In this document: in pieces, positions 27,548 to 36,900 of the stretch
Layout: each line of letters begins with the position of its first letter
How positions within the stretch are numbered: the first letter of the stretch is position 1
Origin: Actinomycetota bacterium
GTDB taxonomy: Bacteria; Actinomycetota; Geothermincolia; Fen-727; Anoxymicrobiaceae
Length of the DNA stretch: 46,898 bases
Direction of reading: 5' to 3'
Assembly: GCA_018831265.1 (NCBI GenBank)
Contig: JAHJCO010000057.1
Span: 1 to 46,898 of the forward strand
Position numbers and translations under genes: made by a program
Notes under the pieces: generated by a model
What the model was told of the DNA's origin: nothing
Database searches by the model: none
Seen by the model: only the letters and a program-made list of their open reading frames with translations

Positions 27548-27648
27548 GGACCCCCCCCGGAATCTCGACCCGGCCCGGACGGTCTAACGAACCGAACTCT
27601 GCCACCGTGTTACCATTGGAAGTGTTGTATCACATTGGAGGTCATGAA

Positions 27649-28896
27649 GTGCCGAAAAGATCCATCGTCCTCGCGCTCCTCGCACTGACATGTCTGGCCG
27701 TCTGCTCGTGTGGTGGAGGAGGGACCGCCGTAAAGGACAGCGGTCTCGAGCTGGTGAGAAGCTACCCCGACAGCGCGCCGGGGGCGACCACGGCCCTGGA
27801 CCAGGGCACGCTGTACAAGGCGGGCAGGATAAACGTGGTCGTGCTGCAGGGCACATACCAGCAGATGGGCAGGCAGTACGGGGCCCTGCTGAAGGACGAG
27901 CTCAATCATGACTACAACGGCATGGTGAAAGGGCTGGAAGGGCTCGAGGACATGGCTCTCGAGGACGTACAGGAGTTCGCGGAGGATGCCTACAAGGACT
28001 ACCCGCAGAAGTACAAGGAGATCATCAACGGGCTGGCCGAGACATCCGGGCTGGGGCTGGAGAAGGCCAAGGCACTGAACATGCAGGAGCTCTACATCAG
28101 CGCCGCCCTGGGCCGGTGGGCCAGGGAGCACATGGGGAAGTGCTCGGGGTTGGCCGCCTGGGGGCCCTACACGTCAGGTGGGCCTCTGGTCTTCGGGCGC
28201 AACTACGACCTGGGCTTCTTCAATCACGAGTACGTGACCCTTACCGTCTACAACCCGATAGACGGAAGCCTCCCGACCGCGAACCTCACCTTCGCCGGAT
28301 GCATCTACGTGACAAGCGGGATGAACGCGTCGGGCGTCTTCCTGGAGCTGAACAACGGCTCGGGCTCGGACCCGAGCGATATGACGGCCTCGCGCCCCTG
28401 GGCGCCCGCGTTTCTCTTCTCGTTCCTCGAGCAGTCGACCTCGCTCGAGCAGCTCGCCTCCTACTTCAGCTCCACCACCCCGGACCTGGCCTACATCGTG
28501 CAGGGCGCGGACAGGGAATCAGCGGTCTCCTTCGAGTGGTCCACCGGCGGGGTGAAGGTGAGGGGGCCCGACGGCGATGGGGTGCTCGCCGCGACGAACT
28601 ACTTCGTGGACCCGGCCTGGGGGATCCCGCCCGAGGACGGAGTGGACTTCAACGTGGGACGCAGGGAGAACCTGCTGGCGCTGGCCGAGCAGAACAAGGG
28701 GAACATGACGCCGGAGACCATGATGAAGGTGATCTCCACCCCACTGGAGCCGGACGGCTCCGGTGGAGCATTCCGTGCGCCGAATCTGACCAGCTATGAG
28801 ATAGTCGCACAGCCGGCGACGCTCACCATGTGGGTCCGCGTGCCGGAGTACCAGGACTGGGTGGAGATAGACCTGGAGCCGTTCTTTCTCCAGTAA
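27649..28896 (+). CDS. C45-family Ntn hydrolase/acyltransferase lipoprotein
   Basis: A 415-residue exported protein. The signal peptide ends in a lipobox-like VCSC followed by a Gly stretch. The body matches the C45 (penicillin acyltransferase-like) Ntn family: GTYQQMGRQYGALL near the start, then GKCSGLAAWGPYTSGGPLVFGRNYDLG. Cys165 would become the N-terminal nucleophile after self-cleavage. Later family features are GCIYVTSGMNASGVFLELNNG and the tail YQDWVEIDL. The GTG has AGGT 8 bases upstream; an earlier ATG at 27607 is unlikely. Substrate amide or ester unknown. Confidence 0.8.
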   Translation: MPKRSIVLALLALTCLAVCSCGGGGTAVKDSGLELVRSYPDSAPGATTALDQGTLYKAGRINVVVLQGTYQQMGRQYGALLKDELNHDYNGMVKGLEGLEDMALEDVQEFAEDAYKDYPQKYKEIINGLAETSGLGLEKAKALNMQELYISAALGRWAREHMGKCSGLAAWGPYTSGGPLVFGRNYDLGFFNHEYVTLTVYNPIDGSLPTANLTFAGCIYVTSGMNASGVFLELNNGSGSDPSDMTASRPWAPAFLFSFLEQSTSLEQLASYFSSTTPDLAYIVQGADRESAVSFEWSTGGVKVRGPDGDGVLAATNYFVDPAWGIPPEDGVDFNVGRRENLLALAEQNKGNMTPETMMKVISTPLEPDGSGGAFRAPNLTSYEIVAQPATLTMWVRVPEYQDWVEIDLEPFFLQ

Positions 28897-28926
28897 TCCC
28901 GGGACGCCGGACGCGGCGGTCCAGCA

Positions 28927-28994
28927 TCAGGTGCGACCTCCGAAGAGAACCCTGTTGGCGTATCTCAGCCCGCGGTGCCGGCAGGCCCGGTCCG
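28927..28994 (-). pseudogene. Duplicated 3' end of an acyltransferase-3 gene
   Basis: These 68 bases match 32724-32791, the last codons of the acyltransferase gene, with only 6 mismatches. In frame they read RACRHRGLRYANRVLFGGRT and a stop, against RACRHPGLRYVNRVLFGGRT in the intact gene. Upstream and downstream similarity fades at once. The scrap sits just beyond the 3' end of the trehalose genes, which are thus bracketed by direct repeats about 3.8 kb apart. Confidence 0.8.
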
Positions 28995-29046
28995 GATCCG
29001 CCGGTCCTCCCCGGCCGAGTCCCGTTCGGCGAGCTGCCCCATGATG

Positions 29047-31272
29047 TCAGGTCTCAGGTCTGGCTGCGTACACCGCGCACATCTCTCTGAGCAGCGACAC
29101 GAGATCGTCCGGGTGCCGCAGGCCGAATTCGGCCCTGGATTTCAGCGGGCCGATGCTGACGGTGTAGGCACCCTCCGGCAGGGCCGCGAACAGGTCCTCG
29201 TCCGTGCGGTCATCACCGGCCGCGAAGATGAAGTCGGGTTGTTCTCCGGCCATGGTCTCGAGCGCGGCCGAACCCTTGTCCACGCCCTTGCTGCGGACCT
29301 CAACCACCTTTCTGCCCTGCATCACCTGGAGGTTCGTGTTCGCGGTGAACTGCATGAGGTCGTCCACGAGTTTCTTCGCCATGACCGCTGCGAATTCCGG
29401 GTCACTGCGTCGGTAGTGCCAGGCGATCGAGTATCGCTTTTCCTCCACGAAGGAGCCCGGCAGCCTGCGCGCGCTCCTGTCCAGGATCGGCGCGACGCGG
29501 GATTTCCATTCATCGGATGCGTGCCTGATCGGCTCCCACTCGCCGTTCCGTCTCCTGATGGAGGCGCCGTGCTCCGCTATCAGGTGAATATCGAGATCGC
29601 CGAACCAGTCCTCCAGCGTCGACATGTCCCGACCGCTCGCCATCACTACGTCCGTACCGGGAACGGCGGCAAGACACCCCAGTGTCTCCAGCAACCCGGC
29701 GGGGGGCACGGCCGCTTCGGGGACCTCTTCGATCGGGACCAGCGTTCCATCGTAATCCAGAAGCATGAACCGCCTCGAGGCGGCGCCGAACGCGGCGAGC
29801 AGGTTCTCGCGAGCCGGGCCTTCGAGGAGGAGCTTCGCGGAGTCCGGCCGGGCGCCGTGTACCGAAGCGACGGAAGAAAGGAAATCATCTCCCCATTCCG
29901 CCAGACCATACTCCTGGAGCCGCTTCCTCATTATGCGGTTCCGACGCACCTGCTCTTCGACCGGCATCTCCACGGCTTCGATCAGTGCGGCCACCATGCC
30001 CTCTACGTCGTTGGGATTCACCAGGAGCGATTCACCCAGTTCCTTGGCCGCTCCGGCCATCTCGCTCAGCACCAGGACCCCCGTCCCGTCGTTCCGCGCC
30101 GCCAGGAACTCCTTTGCGATGAGGTTCATGCCGTCGCGGATGGGTGTGATGAGAGCCACGTCCCCGAGGCAGTAGAAAGCCACGAGGTGATCGAAATCGA
30201 GTCTCTTGTACTGGAAGAATATCGGTACGTGGTCGATCGACCCGAACTCGCCGGATATCCTGCCGACCAGCTCGTTGATCTCCCGTCTCATCTGCCTGTA
30301 GTGACTCGCATCCCCCCTGGACGGTACGACCACCATGACCAGCACTACCTCGGTCCGCCAACGGGGATTGTTCCTGAGGAAGGAGTCGAACGCGAGCAGC
30401 CTGTTCTTTATCCCCTTGGTGTAATCCAGCCTGTCGACCGAGACAATGACCTTCTTCCCGTGGGTCTTCTGCCTGAGCCCCGAGAGGATCCCTTTGACGT
30501 GCCCGGTCCCGGAGGCGTCCGAGAACCTGCCGAAGTCGATTCCCATCGGGAAGGTATCCGCTTCCGCCACCCTGTCTACCAGGTTGAGCCTACCCAGGTC
30601 GTTCTCCAGGCCGAGGACGTTGAGGACGCACCGCAGGAAGTACTGGGTGTAGTCGTGGGTGTGAAACCCGACGAGATCCGAGCCCAGCATCCCCTGCAGC
30701 AGGTCCTCACGGCACCGGGAGGGCAGAAGCCGGAATATCTCGTAGGAGGGGAAGGGGATGTGAAGGAAGAAGCCGATCGGGATCTCGGGCATCGCCTTCC
30801 TGACAATGCCGGGCACGAGCATCAACTGATAGTCGTGCACCCACAGGGTGTCTCCGGGCTCCAGATCGCTCAGCGCCGCCTCGGCGAAACGGTCGTTCAC
30901 ATCTCGGTAGGCTCGCCACTGGGTACTTTCGAAAGACGCATAAGAAGGGAAGTAGTGGAACAGCGGCCAGATGTTCGAATTGCAGAAGCCCTCGTAGTAA
31001 TCCTTGAACTCCGACTCCGCGAGGAAGACCGGCCTGCTCGAGTACTCGCCGCGCAGGCGCCTTTCGACCACCTCTTTCTCCGCGCTGGACCTGGGGGCGA
31101 TACCGGGCCATCCGATCCAGATGTATCCCGGCGTGCCGTCCGCTCGACCCTCCAGGTAGTCCTCGAGTCCCGAGGCGAGCCCTCCGGTGCTACTGTGGAA
31201 CCCGAGTCCCCCGCCGTGTCTCGAGACGGTCACGGGCCCCCTGTTCGACACTACGACGATCCTTCCGGCCAC
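29047..31272 (-). CDS. otsAB: Fused trehalose-6-phosphate synthase and phosphatase
   Basis: A 741-residue two-domain enzyme. Residues about 1-470 are the OtsA glycosyltransferase ([42 protein letters not shown]), which joins NDP-glucose and glucose-6-phosphate. Residues about 500-735 are the OtsB HAD phosphatase ([30 protein letters not shown]). The product is trehalose. The GTG at 31272 starts at the domain and clears the treT stop by 46 bases; a longer frame to 31362 would overlap treT by 44 bases. It is probably co-transcribed with treT. Confidence 0.93.
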   Translation of the reverse strand: MAGRIVVVSNRGPVTVSRHGGGLGFHSSTGGLASGLEDYLEGRADGTPGYIWIGWPGIAPRSSAEKEVVERRLRGEYSSRPVFLAESEFKDYYEGFCNSNIWPLFHYFPSYASFESTQWRAYRDVNDRFAEAALSDLEPGDTLWVHDYQLMLVPGIVRKAMPEIPIGFFLHIPFPSYEIFRLLPSRCREDLLQGMLGSDLVGFHTHDYTQYFLRCVLNVLGLENDLGRLNLVDRVAEADTFPMGIDFGRFSDASGTGHVKGILSGLRQKTHGKKVIVSVDRLDYTKGIKNRLLAFDSFLRNNPRWRTEVVLVMVVVPSRGDASHYRQMRREINELVGRISGEFGSIDHVPIFFQYKRLDFDHLVAFYCLGDVALITPIRDGMNLIAKEFLAARNDGTGVLVLSEMAGAAKELGESLLVNPNDVEGMVAALIEAVEMPVEEQVRRNRIMRKRLQEYGLAEWGDDFLSSVASVHGARPDSAKLLLEGPARENLLAAFGAASRRFMLLDYDGTLVPIEEVPEAAVPPAGLLETLGCLAAVPGTDVVMASGRDMSTLEDWFGDLDIHLIAEHGASIRRRNGEWEPIRHASDEWKSRVAPILDRSARRLPGSFVEEKRYSIAWHYRRSDPEFAAVMAKKLVDDLMQFTANTNLQVMQGRKVVEVRSKGVDKGSAALETMAGEQPDFIFAAGDDRTDEDLFAALPEGAYTVSIGPLKSRAEFGLRHPDDLVSLLREMCAVYAARPET

Positions 31273-31318
31273 CTCGCCCCTCTCTCTCGTGTTCTCGTCC
31301 GGGCTCCGTCGGTCCCCT

Positions 31319-32566
31319 TCAGCGACCCAGGCTCTTGAACAGGTGCAGGTAGTCGAGGACATGCCTTGTTGTCAGGAAGCCCCTTCTTACCGTTTCCCTT
31401 CCCGCCCTCCCGAAACTCTCCCTCAGGCCGGGGTCGTTCAGGAGGAGCAGCACCTTCTCGGCGCACTCCTCCACTGAATCCACGAGGAAACCGGAGGTCC
31501 CGTCGGACACCTGGAGTGGTATCCCCCCGACGTTCCCGGCCACCACGGCCTTTCCCTTCCAGAGGGCCTCACTCACGGTCAGCCCGAACCCTTCCCTGAT
31601 GGACTTCTGCAGGACCACGTCGGCTGCCACCTGGAAGGCGTTGACGCCGACGTTGCCGATTCCGTGGGCGTTTGTCAGGAGGAAGACCCCGTCGAGCCCT
31701 TCGGCGCGCCTGGACGCCTTCTGGAAGTAGTAGAACCCCTCGGGATCGTCCTCGGCCATGCTTCCGATGAGGACCAACTGCAGGTCGGGTATCGCGGCCC
31801 TGGCCAGGAGGTACGCCTCGATGACCCCGATGGGATCCTTCCAGGGATCGAAGCGCGACACCTGGAGAAGGTACGGCTTTGCAGGGTCCACCCCGTAGCG
31901 CGCGACAACGGACGCCGCAATCTCGAGCGACAGCGGAATGTTCTTGGGGCTCGTCGGGTCGATAGACGGTGCGATGATGAAGCCGGGGATACCCAGGTCT
32001 TCCGGTATGTAAGCCGCGGTGGTAAATACGGCCGCGGAGTAGTGATCCAGCAGCCCTTCGATGAATCGCCAGGCCTCGACGACCGGCGCACTGAGGTCGA
32101 GGTGGCACCGCCAGACCCATTGTCCCAACCGGCCCGAGGATCTGTCCAGGAACATCGGAATCGCTGCCGGTTGAGGATCGTGGACGATGACGAATTCGTA
32201 GTCGTTCAGGAATGCTTCGGCGTTGGCCTCGTTCACGGCGAAGTACTTCTCGGTCATCTCCGGTACCCACTCCGCGCCCATGCCCTGAAGGGCGTTGTGG
32301 AGGATCTTCGTGACGGTGAAGAAATCGTCATCCCTGTCCAGCACGAACCAGTCGGCATCCAGGCCGAGGTCGCGCATGAGGGGCACGATGGTGTAGAGGA
32401 GTTCGGCGACCCCCCCGCCGTAGGGGGTGCTCGAAATGTGCAGTACCCTGGAGCCCTCGAGGTCGGACGCCTCGGCGCGGAGAACCTCGACGGCCTCGAA
32501 TCCGACAAACGGCGCGTAATCGTCGAGCGACGACCGGGGAAGCGGGACAGCCTTCAACAGGACCAC
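31319..32566 (-). CDS. treT: Trehalose synthase TreT (retaining glycosyltransferase)
   Basis: A 415-residue GT-B enzyme of the TreT group, which makes trehalose from NDP-glucose and glucose. Visible features are HISSTPYGGGVAELLYTIVPLM, FVIVHDPQPAAIPMFL, WVWRCHLDLS, LLQVSRFDPWKDP, and the donor loop KSIREGFGLTVSEALWKGKAVVAGNVGGIPLQ. The GTG start is longest; a TTG three codons on would give the more usual LLKAVPLPR beginning. A good promoter lies about 100 bases upstream. It is followed by the OtsA-OtsB fusion, so two different trehalose routes share one transcript. Confidence 0.9.
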   Translation of the reverse strand: MVLLKAVPLPRSSLDDYAPFVGFEAVEVLRAEASDLEGSRVLHISSTPYGGGVAELLYTIVPLMRDLGLDADWFVLDRDDDFFTVTKILHNALQGMGAEWVPEMTEKYFAVNEANAEAFLNDYEFVIVHDPQPAAIPMFLDRSSGRLGQWVWRCHLDLSAPVVEAWRFIEGLLDHYSAAVFTTAAYIPEDLGIPGFIIAPSIDPTSPKNIPLSLEIAASVVARYGVDPAKPYLLQVSRFDPWKDPIGVIEAYLLARAAIPDLQLVLIGSMAEDDPEGFYYFQKASRRAEGLDGVFLLTNAHGIGNVGVNAFQVAADVVLQKSIREGFGLTVSEALWKGKAVVAGNVGGIPLQVSDGTSGFLVDSVEECAEKVLLLLNDPGLRESFGRAGRETVRRGFLTTRHVLDYLHLFKSLGR

Positions 32567-32666
32567 CCGTTACCCGTCACGGTCGAGATGGTATCGACAT
32601 CGACTTTTTGCGGGTTTGCTGAATCGAGATGAGGCAGGATCTCATTCCTTTCGACTTGTGGAAGCA

Positions 32667-32695
32667 ACATTACTTTAAATGGCTTAATAATTCAA
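32667..32695 (-). promoter_or_regulatory. Promoter of treT-otsAB
   Basis: On the minus strand, TTGAAT (32695-32690) and TAATGT (32672-32667) are separated by exactly 17 bases in an AT-rich island between the acyltransferase stop and treT. It would start a transcript near 32660. Confidence 0.65.
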
Positions 32696-32723
32696 ATACA
32701 TAAGGATATCCGAGGGCCCGGCG

Positions 32724-33845
32724 TCAGGTGCGACCGCCGAAAAGAACCCTGTTGACGTATCTCAGTCCGGGGTGCCGGCAGGCCCGGACCGCCAGCTGAC
32801 AGATGATCCATGTAAGGGGCGCCACCAGTACTACTTTCGCCCAGAAGATGTCCGGCATACCCACGCGGCCCCAGAGCGCCAGCAGGCAGCTCAGCACAAG
32901 GAGGTGGGAAAGGTAGATACCGTACGTGTCCCTCCCCGAGTCGACGATATATCCGGGCGGTTTCCCCGGCCTGTCAAGGCGGTACAGAAGGACCAGGACG
33001 AAGCTGGCCGCGACGAACTGGAACGGCAGACCGGCAAGCAAGAAGTACTGCCTGGCATCGTAGCCGTAGACGTGCGCCTCACGGAGAAGCTCGAGGAAGT
33101 AGACGCCGAACGCCAGCGCCGTGGCCAGCCCCAATGGAACAAGCCGCCGGCTCATCCTCTCGAACACCTCGAAATGGTCGCACAGCCACATGCCCCAGAA
33201 GAAGAACAGTCCCCAGGCGATGAATATCTTGCCGTAGTGCCACTCGAAGAAGCTCTTGTCCGGACCCGAGAGACGCAGTGTCACCTCGGAGGAGAGGTAG
33301 AAGAGGAACGAGCCGACCGCGGACGCGATGAGAAAGTAGTTCAGGTTCCTCCGACAGAGACGGCGTTGGAGGAGCGAGTAGATGAAGAAGAACTGAATGA
33401 GTACGAACACGAAGTACATCTGCATGTACCCGGTGGTGAGCTGAAACAGCGTGTTCCAGGTGAGGATCGGTTGGTCCTGCAGGAAGTAATACATGAGCAT
33501 GTAGATTACGTTCCAGGCGAGGAAGGGGATCACCAGGACACCCAGGGCGCGCTTCCAGAACGCCTTCCTCTCGAACCTGCCCCCAAGGGATTTGTAGCCG
33601 CGCCTCAGCAGGAAGCCCGAGACCACGAAGAAGCCCGGCACCACGAATCGCAGGAGGGCGGAAAAAAGGATGGAGACCCAGCTTTGAGCGGTCTTCGCCG
33701 TATACGAAAGCTCGGCGGTATGCGCAAGTACCACGCCTGCAATGCCGAGGGTCCTGTAGACCTCTACCCATCTGAGGTCCCTTGTCACAGCCTGTCTTCC
33801 GGGGACCGCTCGCCCCCGGTACCGCTGAACCGTCCCTTGACTCAT
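32724..33845 (-). CDS. Acyltransferase-3 family membrane protein
   Basis: A 373-residue protein with about ten helices of the OafA/WecH type, which O-acylate sugars at the membrane. RDLRWVEVYRTLGIAGVVLAHTAEL opens helix 1 with the expected His; FVVPGFFVVSGFLL, and later GRDTYGIYLSHLLVLSCL near the C-terminus, fit the family. The ATG is preferred over a longer frame that reads antisense to the repeat protein. It lies 158 bases upstream of treT on the same strand, so trehalose or an envelope glycan is a conceivable acceptor. Its 3' end is duplicated at 28927. Confidence 0.87.
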   Translation of the reverse strand: MSQGTVQRYRGRAVPGRQAVTRDLRWVEVYRTLGIAGVVLAHTAELSYTAKTAQSWVSILFSALLRFVVPGFFVVSGFLLRRGYKSLGGRFERKAFWKRALGVLVIPFLAWNVIYMLMYYFLQDQPILTWNTLFQLTTGYMQMYFVFVLIQFFFIYSLLQRRLCRRNLNYFLIASAVGSFLFYLSSEVTLRLSGPDKSFFEWHYGKIFIAWGLFFFWGMWLCDHFEVFERMSRRLVPLGLATALAFGVYFLELLREAHVYGYDARQYFLLAGLPFQFVAASFVLVLLYRLDRPGKPPGYIVDSGRDTYGIYLSHLLVLSCLLALWGRVGMPDIFWAKVVLVAPLTWIICQLAVRACRHPGLRYVNRVLFGGRT

Positions 33846-33949
33846 GGCCCGGGTTCCTTTCCGCGTGTCGAACACGGCCCCCGGAACGCCAGTTCTACGA
33901 CAAACGTTCTCGAGGCGGCGGGGCGACACCTGAGGCATGCACGTACGGG

Positions 33950-36900
33950 CTAGGGCGCGAACCCGACCACGTCGCTGCCGCCCGTCCACCCCTGGTAGTC
34001 GAAGTACATGGGACGCTCGACCACGATCTCCCGGCCGTTGAGCGACTCCACCGTACACGAGAAATCGTGGGCCGCATCGTCGCCCGTGCCGAGTACTTCA
34101 ATCACGCTCACGGTGCGGCGCGAGTGGGCACCGACTCCGATGGCCTGTTCGCGCGTGGACCCGTCTCCCAGCATGTAGGTGATCCTTACCTCCGCCTGGG
34201 CCAGACCCGGGTTCTCGATAGTGAGATAGGGAACGAAGCCCGGCCTGCACGTGCCCTCGGCGAAGTAGAACGCCGGCGCGGGCGCGAGCGCACCAACCAC
34301 GTCGGAGCCTCCCGTCCATCCCAGCCCCTTTTCCGTACCGTAGCAGAAGTACATGGGGCGCTCGGCCACGATGTCTACGTTGTTCAGGCTCTCGACCCTG
34401 CAGGAGAAGTCGTGGGCCGGGTCGTCGCCCACGCCGAGCAGGTCCCGCACCGAGACGGTCGAACGGGTGGCAGCGGGAACCGTAAGCGCCTGCTGACGCA
34501 TGCCGCTGTCGCCGAGCCAGTAGGTGATGAGCACTTCCGCCTCAGTCCGTCCGGGGTTCTGCACGGTGAGGTAGGGCTGGAAGCCCGGCCTGCACGTGCC
34601 CTCGGCGAAGTAGAACGACTCCGCGGGGGAGGCGGCCCCGACCACGTCGGATCCTCCCGTCCAGCCGAGGCCCTGCGGTATGCCGTATCGGAAGTACATG
34701 GGGCGCTCCGCCACGATCTGCTGTGTGCCGGTGCTTTCGACCTCGCAGGAGAAGTCGTGGGCCGGGTCGTCTCCCTCTCCCAGCACGTCCTTGACGGCGA
34801 TGGTCGAGCGGGTGGTGGGGTTGACGGCCAGGTTCTGCAGCGCGGTCGATCCGTCGCCCTTCATATAGGTTATCCTCACCCGGGCCTCGGATTGTCCGGG
34901 GTTCAGGATCGTGAGGTACGGCTCGAAGCCGGGCCTGCAGGTGCCCTCCGCGAAGTAGAAGGTCCTTGCGGGTGCGGTTGCGCCGATCACGTCCGAGCCC
35001 CCGGTCCAGATGCCGTGGTAGTCGAAGTAGATGGGGCGCTCTACGACCACCTCCTGCGAATTGGTGCACTCGACCCTGGTCGAGAAATCGTGCGCAGCGT
35101 CGTTTCCCTCTCCCAGCACATCTTTCACGGAGATCGTGGAGCGCGTTGTGGCGGGTACGGTTATTTCCTGCTGTTGGGTGGTGCCGTTCCCTTTTATGTA
35201 GGTGACCATCACTTCGGCGCCTTCGCCGCCCGGGTTCTGCACGGTAAGGTACGGCTCGAAATCGGGACGGCAGGTGCCCTCCGCGAAGTAGAAGGTCGAC
35301 GCCGTCACCTCGAAGGCGAACCCGTTGGAGGTGCCCCAGGGAGTCTCGACCTTGATGGGTCCGGAAGACGCTCCACACGGGACGCTGAGGACGACCTCGA
35401 AGTCGGACCAGGAGACGTAGTTGGTCACTGGGGTCCCGTTGAAGGTCACCCGGGAAGAGCCCTTTACCGTCCCAAGGTTGCTGCCCGCCAGCGAGACCGT
35501 TGTCCCGGGTGAGCCCCCGGCCGGTTGAACGCTGTCTATCTCGGGGGGCGAGGGGGGAGCGGGGTAGACCGTGAACACGTTCTTCAGTGGAGCCGGCGTC
35601 TCCTCTCCGGTCACCACGTTCACATCGCGCGTCCCGGGCGGAGCGCCGGCGGCGACCGAGAGGCCCGCGCCGGCGTGTGTCACGTCCGTGACCGTCGTCC
35701 CGGTGATGACCACGCCCGCGCCGGAGACGGTCGCCCGGCTGATCCCCTCCTGGAAGTGCGTGTTCTGGCCGAGTACGTCCAGCTCGATGGAGTGCCCCTG
35801 TACGACCCCGGTGGGCTCACAGTCCTTGATGACCGGGGCCGGGGGTACGACCACGGTGAACTCGACGCCGTTGGAGATCCCCGCCGGCGTGGACACTGTA
35901 ACGGGTCCGGTCGTCGCACCCTCTGGCACCCGGCAGACCACCTGTCCGTCCGACCAGGAGTCGTACTGAACGGCCTCCGTCCCGTTAAAGGATACCGACG
36001 AGGAACCCATGCCGTCCCCGAAGTGTTGACCGGCCACCGTCACATGTGTGCCCACTGATCCGGAGGTGGGGTCGAGAGAGTCGATATGCGGCGGGGAGGG
36101 GGGAGCCTGCAATACCTGGAAGACACCGGAGAGCGGCGTCGGCGTCTCCGCGCCGGTCACCACGTCGAGGTTGCGGAAACCGGGCGTCGCGTCCGGCGAC
36201 ACTGTTATGCTCGCCATGGCGTGGTTGTCGTCCGAGACGTGTGTATCGTTGACGGTAATTCCGGGCCCCGAGAAGGTCGCCACGCTGGTGCCGTCGGCGA
36301 AGTGCGTGCCGCTCCCGGTGATGTCGACGTTGAGCGTGTGTCCCTGCACCACCGTAGTCGGGTCGCATCCGGAGATGCGTGGCGTGACCGCGGTCGCGTC
36401 GGCCGAGAACTCGCTGGTGTTCCCTTCCCCGGACGGATCGCCCGCGGGGCTGATCGCGATGGCCGAGACCCCGTCCCCGGGGTCGAGACCGCCGAAGGTG
36501 GTCGAGAAGTTGCCGCCTATATCGGCGTCGACCGCCCCAAGGAAGGTAAGCCCCTGGCCGTGGCCGCTTGGATCGGTCTTGGATCCGACCTCGTATACCT
36601 CCACGTTGGAATTCGGCGGGGCGGTGCCCGCCACCAGGACGTTCCCCCCGGGCGCCAAGAAGCTGCACCGGGTGATGACCGGGTAGTTATATCCGCGGTT
36701 GGGCTTGTTCGGGTTGTTGTTGTTTCCGTCGTTCGGTGTGACCCCGTCTCCTCCGAGGTCGATGCCCAACGCGGAGTTGCCGTAGATGGAGTTCCCGCTT
36801 ATCCCGTCCCGGTAGGAGCCCTTGTCCCAGACGACCACGCCTATTCCCTGGTTGCTCGCCACATGGTTACCGATTACCTCGCAACCGACGCTGCCCCTGA

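Noticed and set aside
28975..31338. 787-codon open frame opposite otsAB
   Set aside because: Mirror frame of a certain gene; composition is that of antisense high-GC coding DNA.
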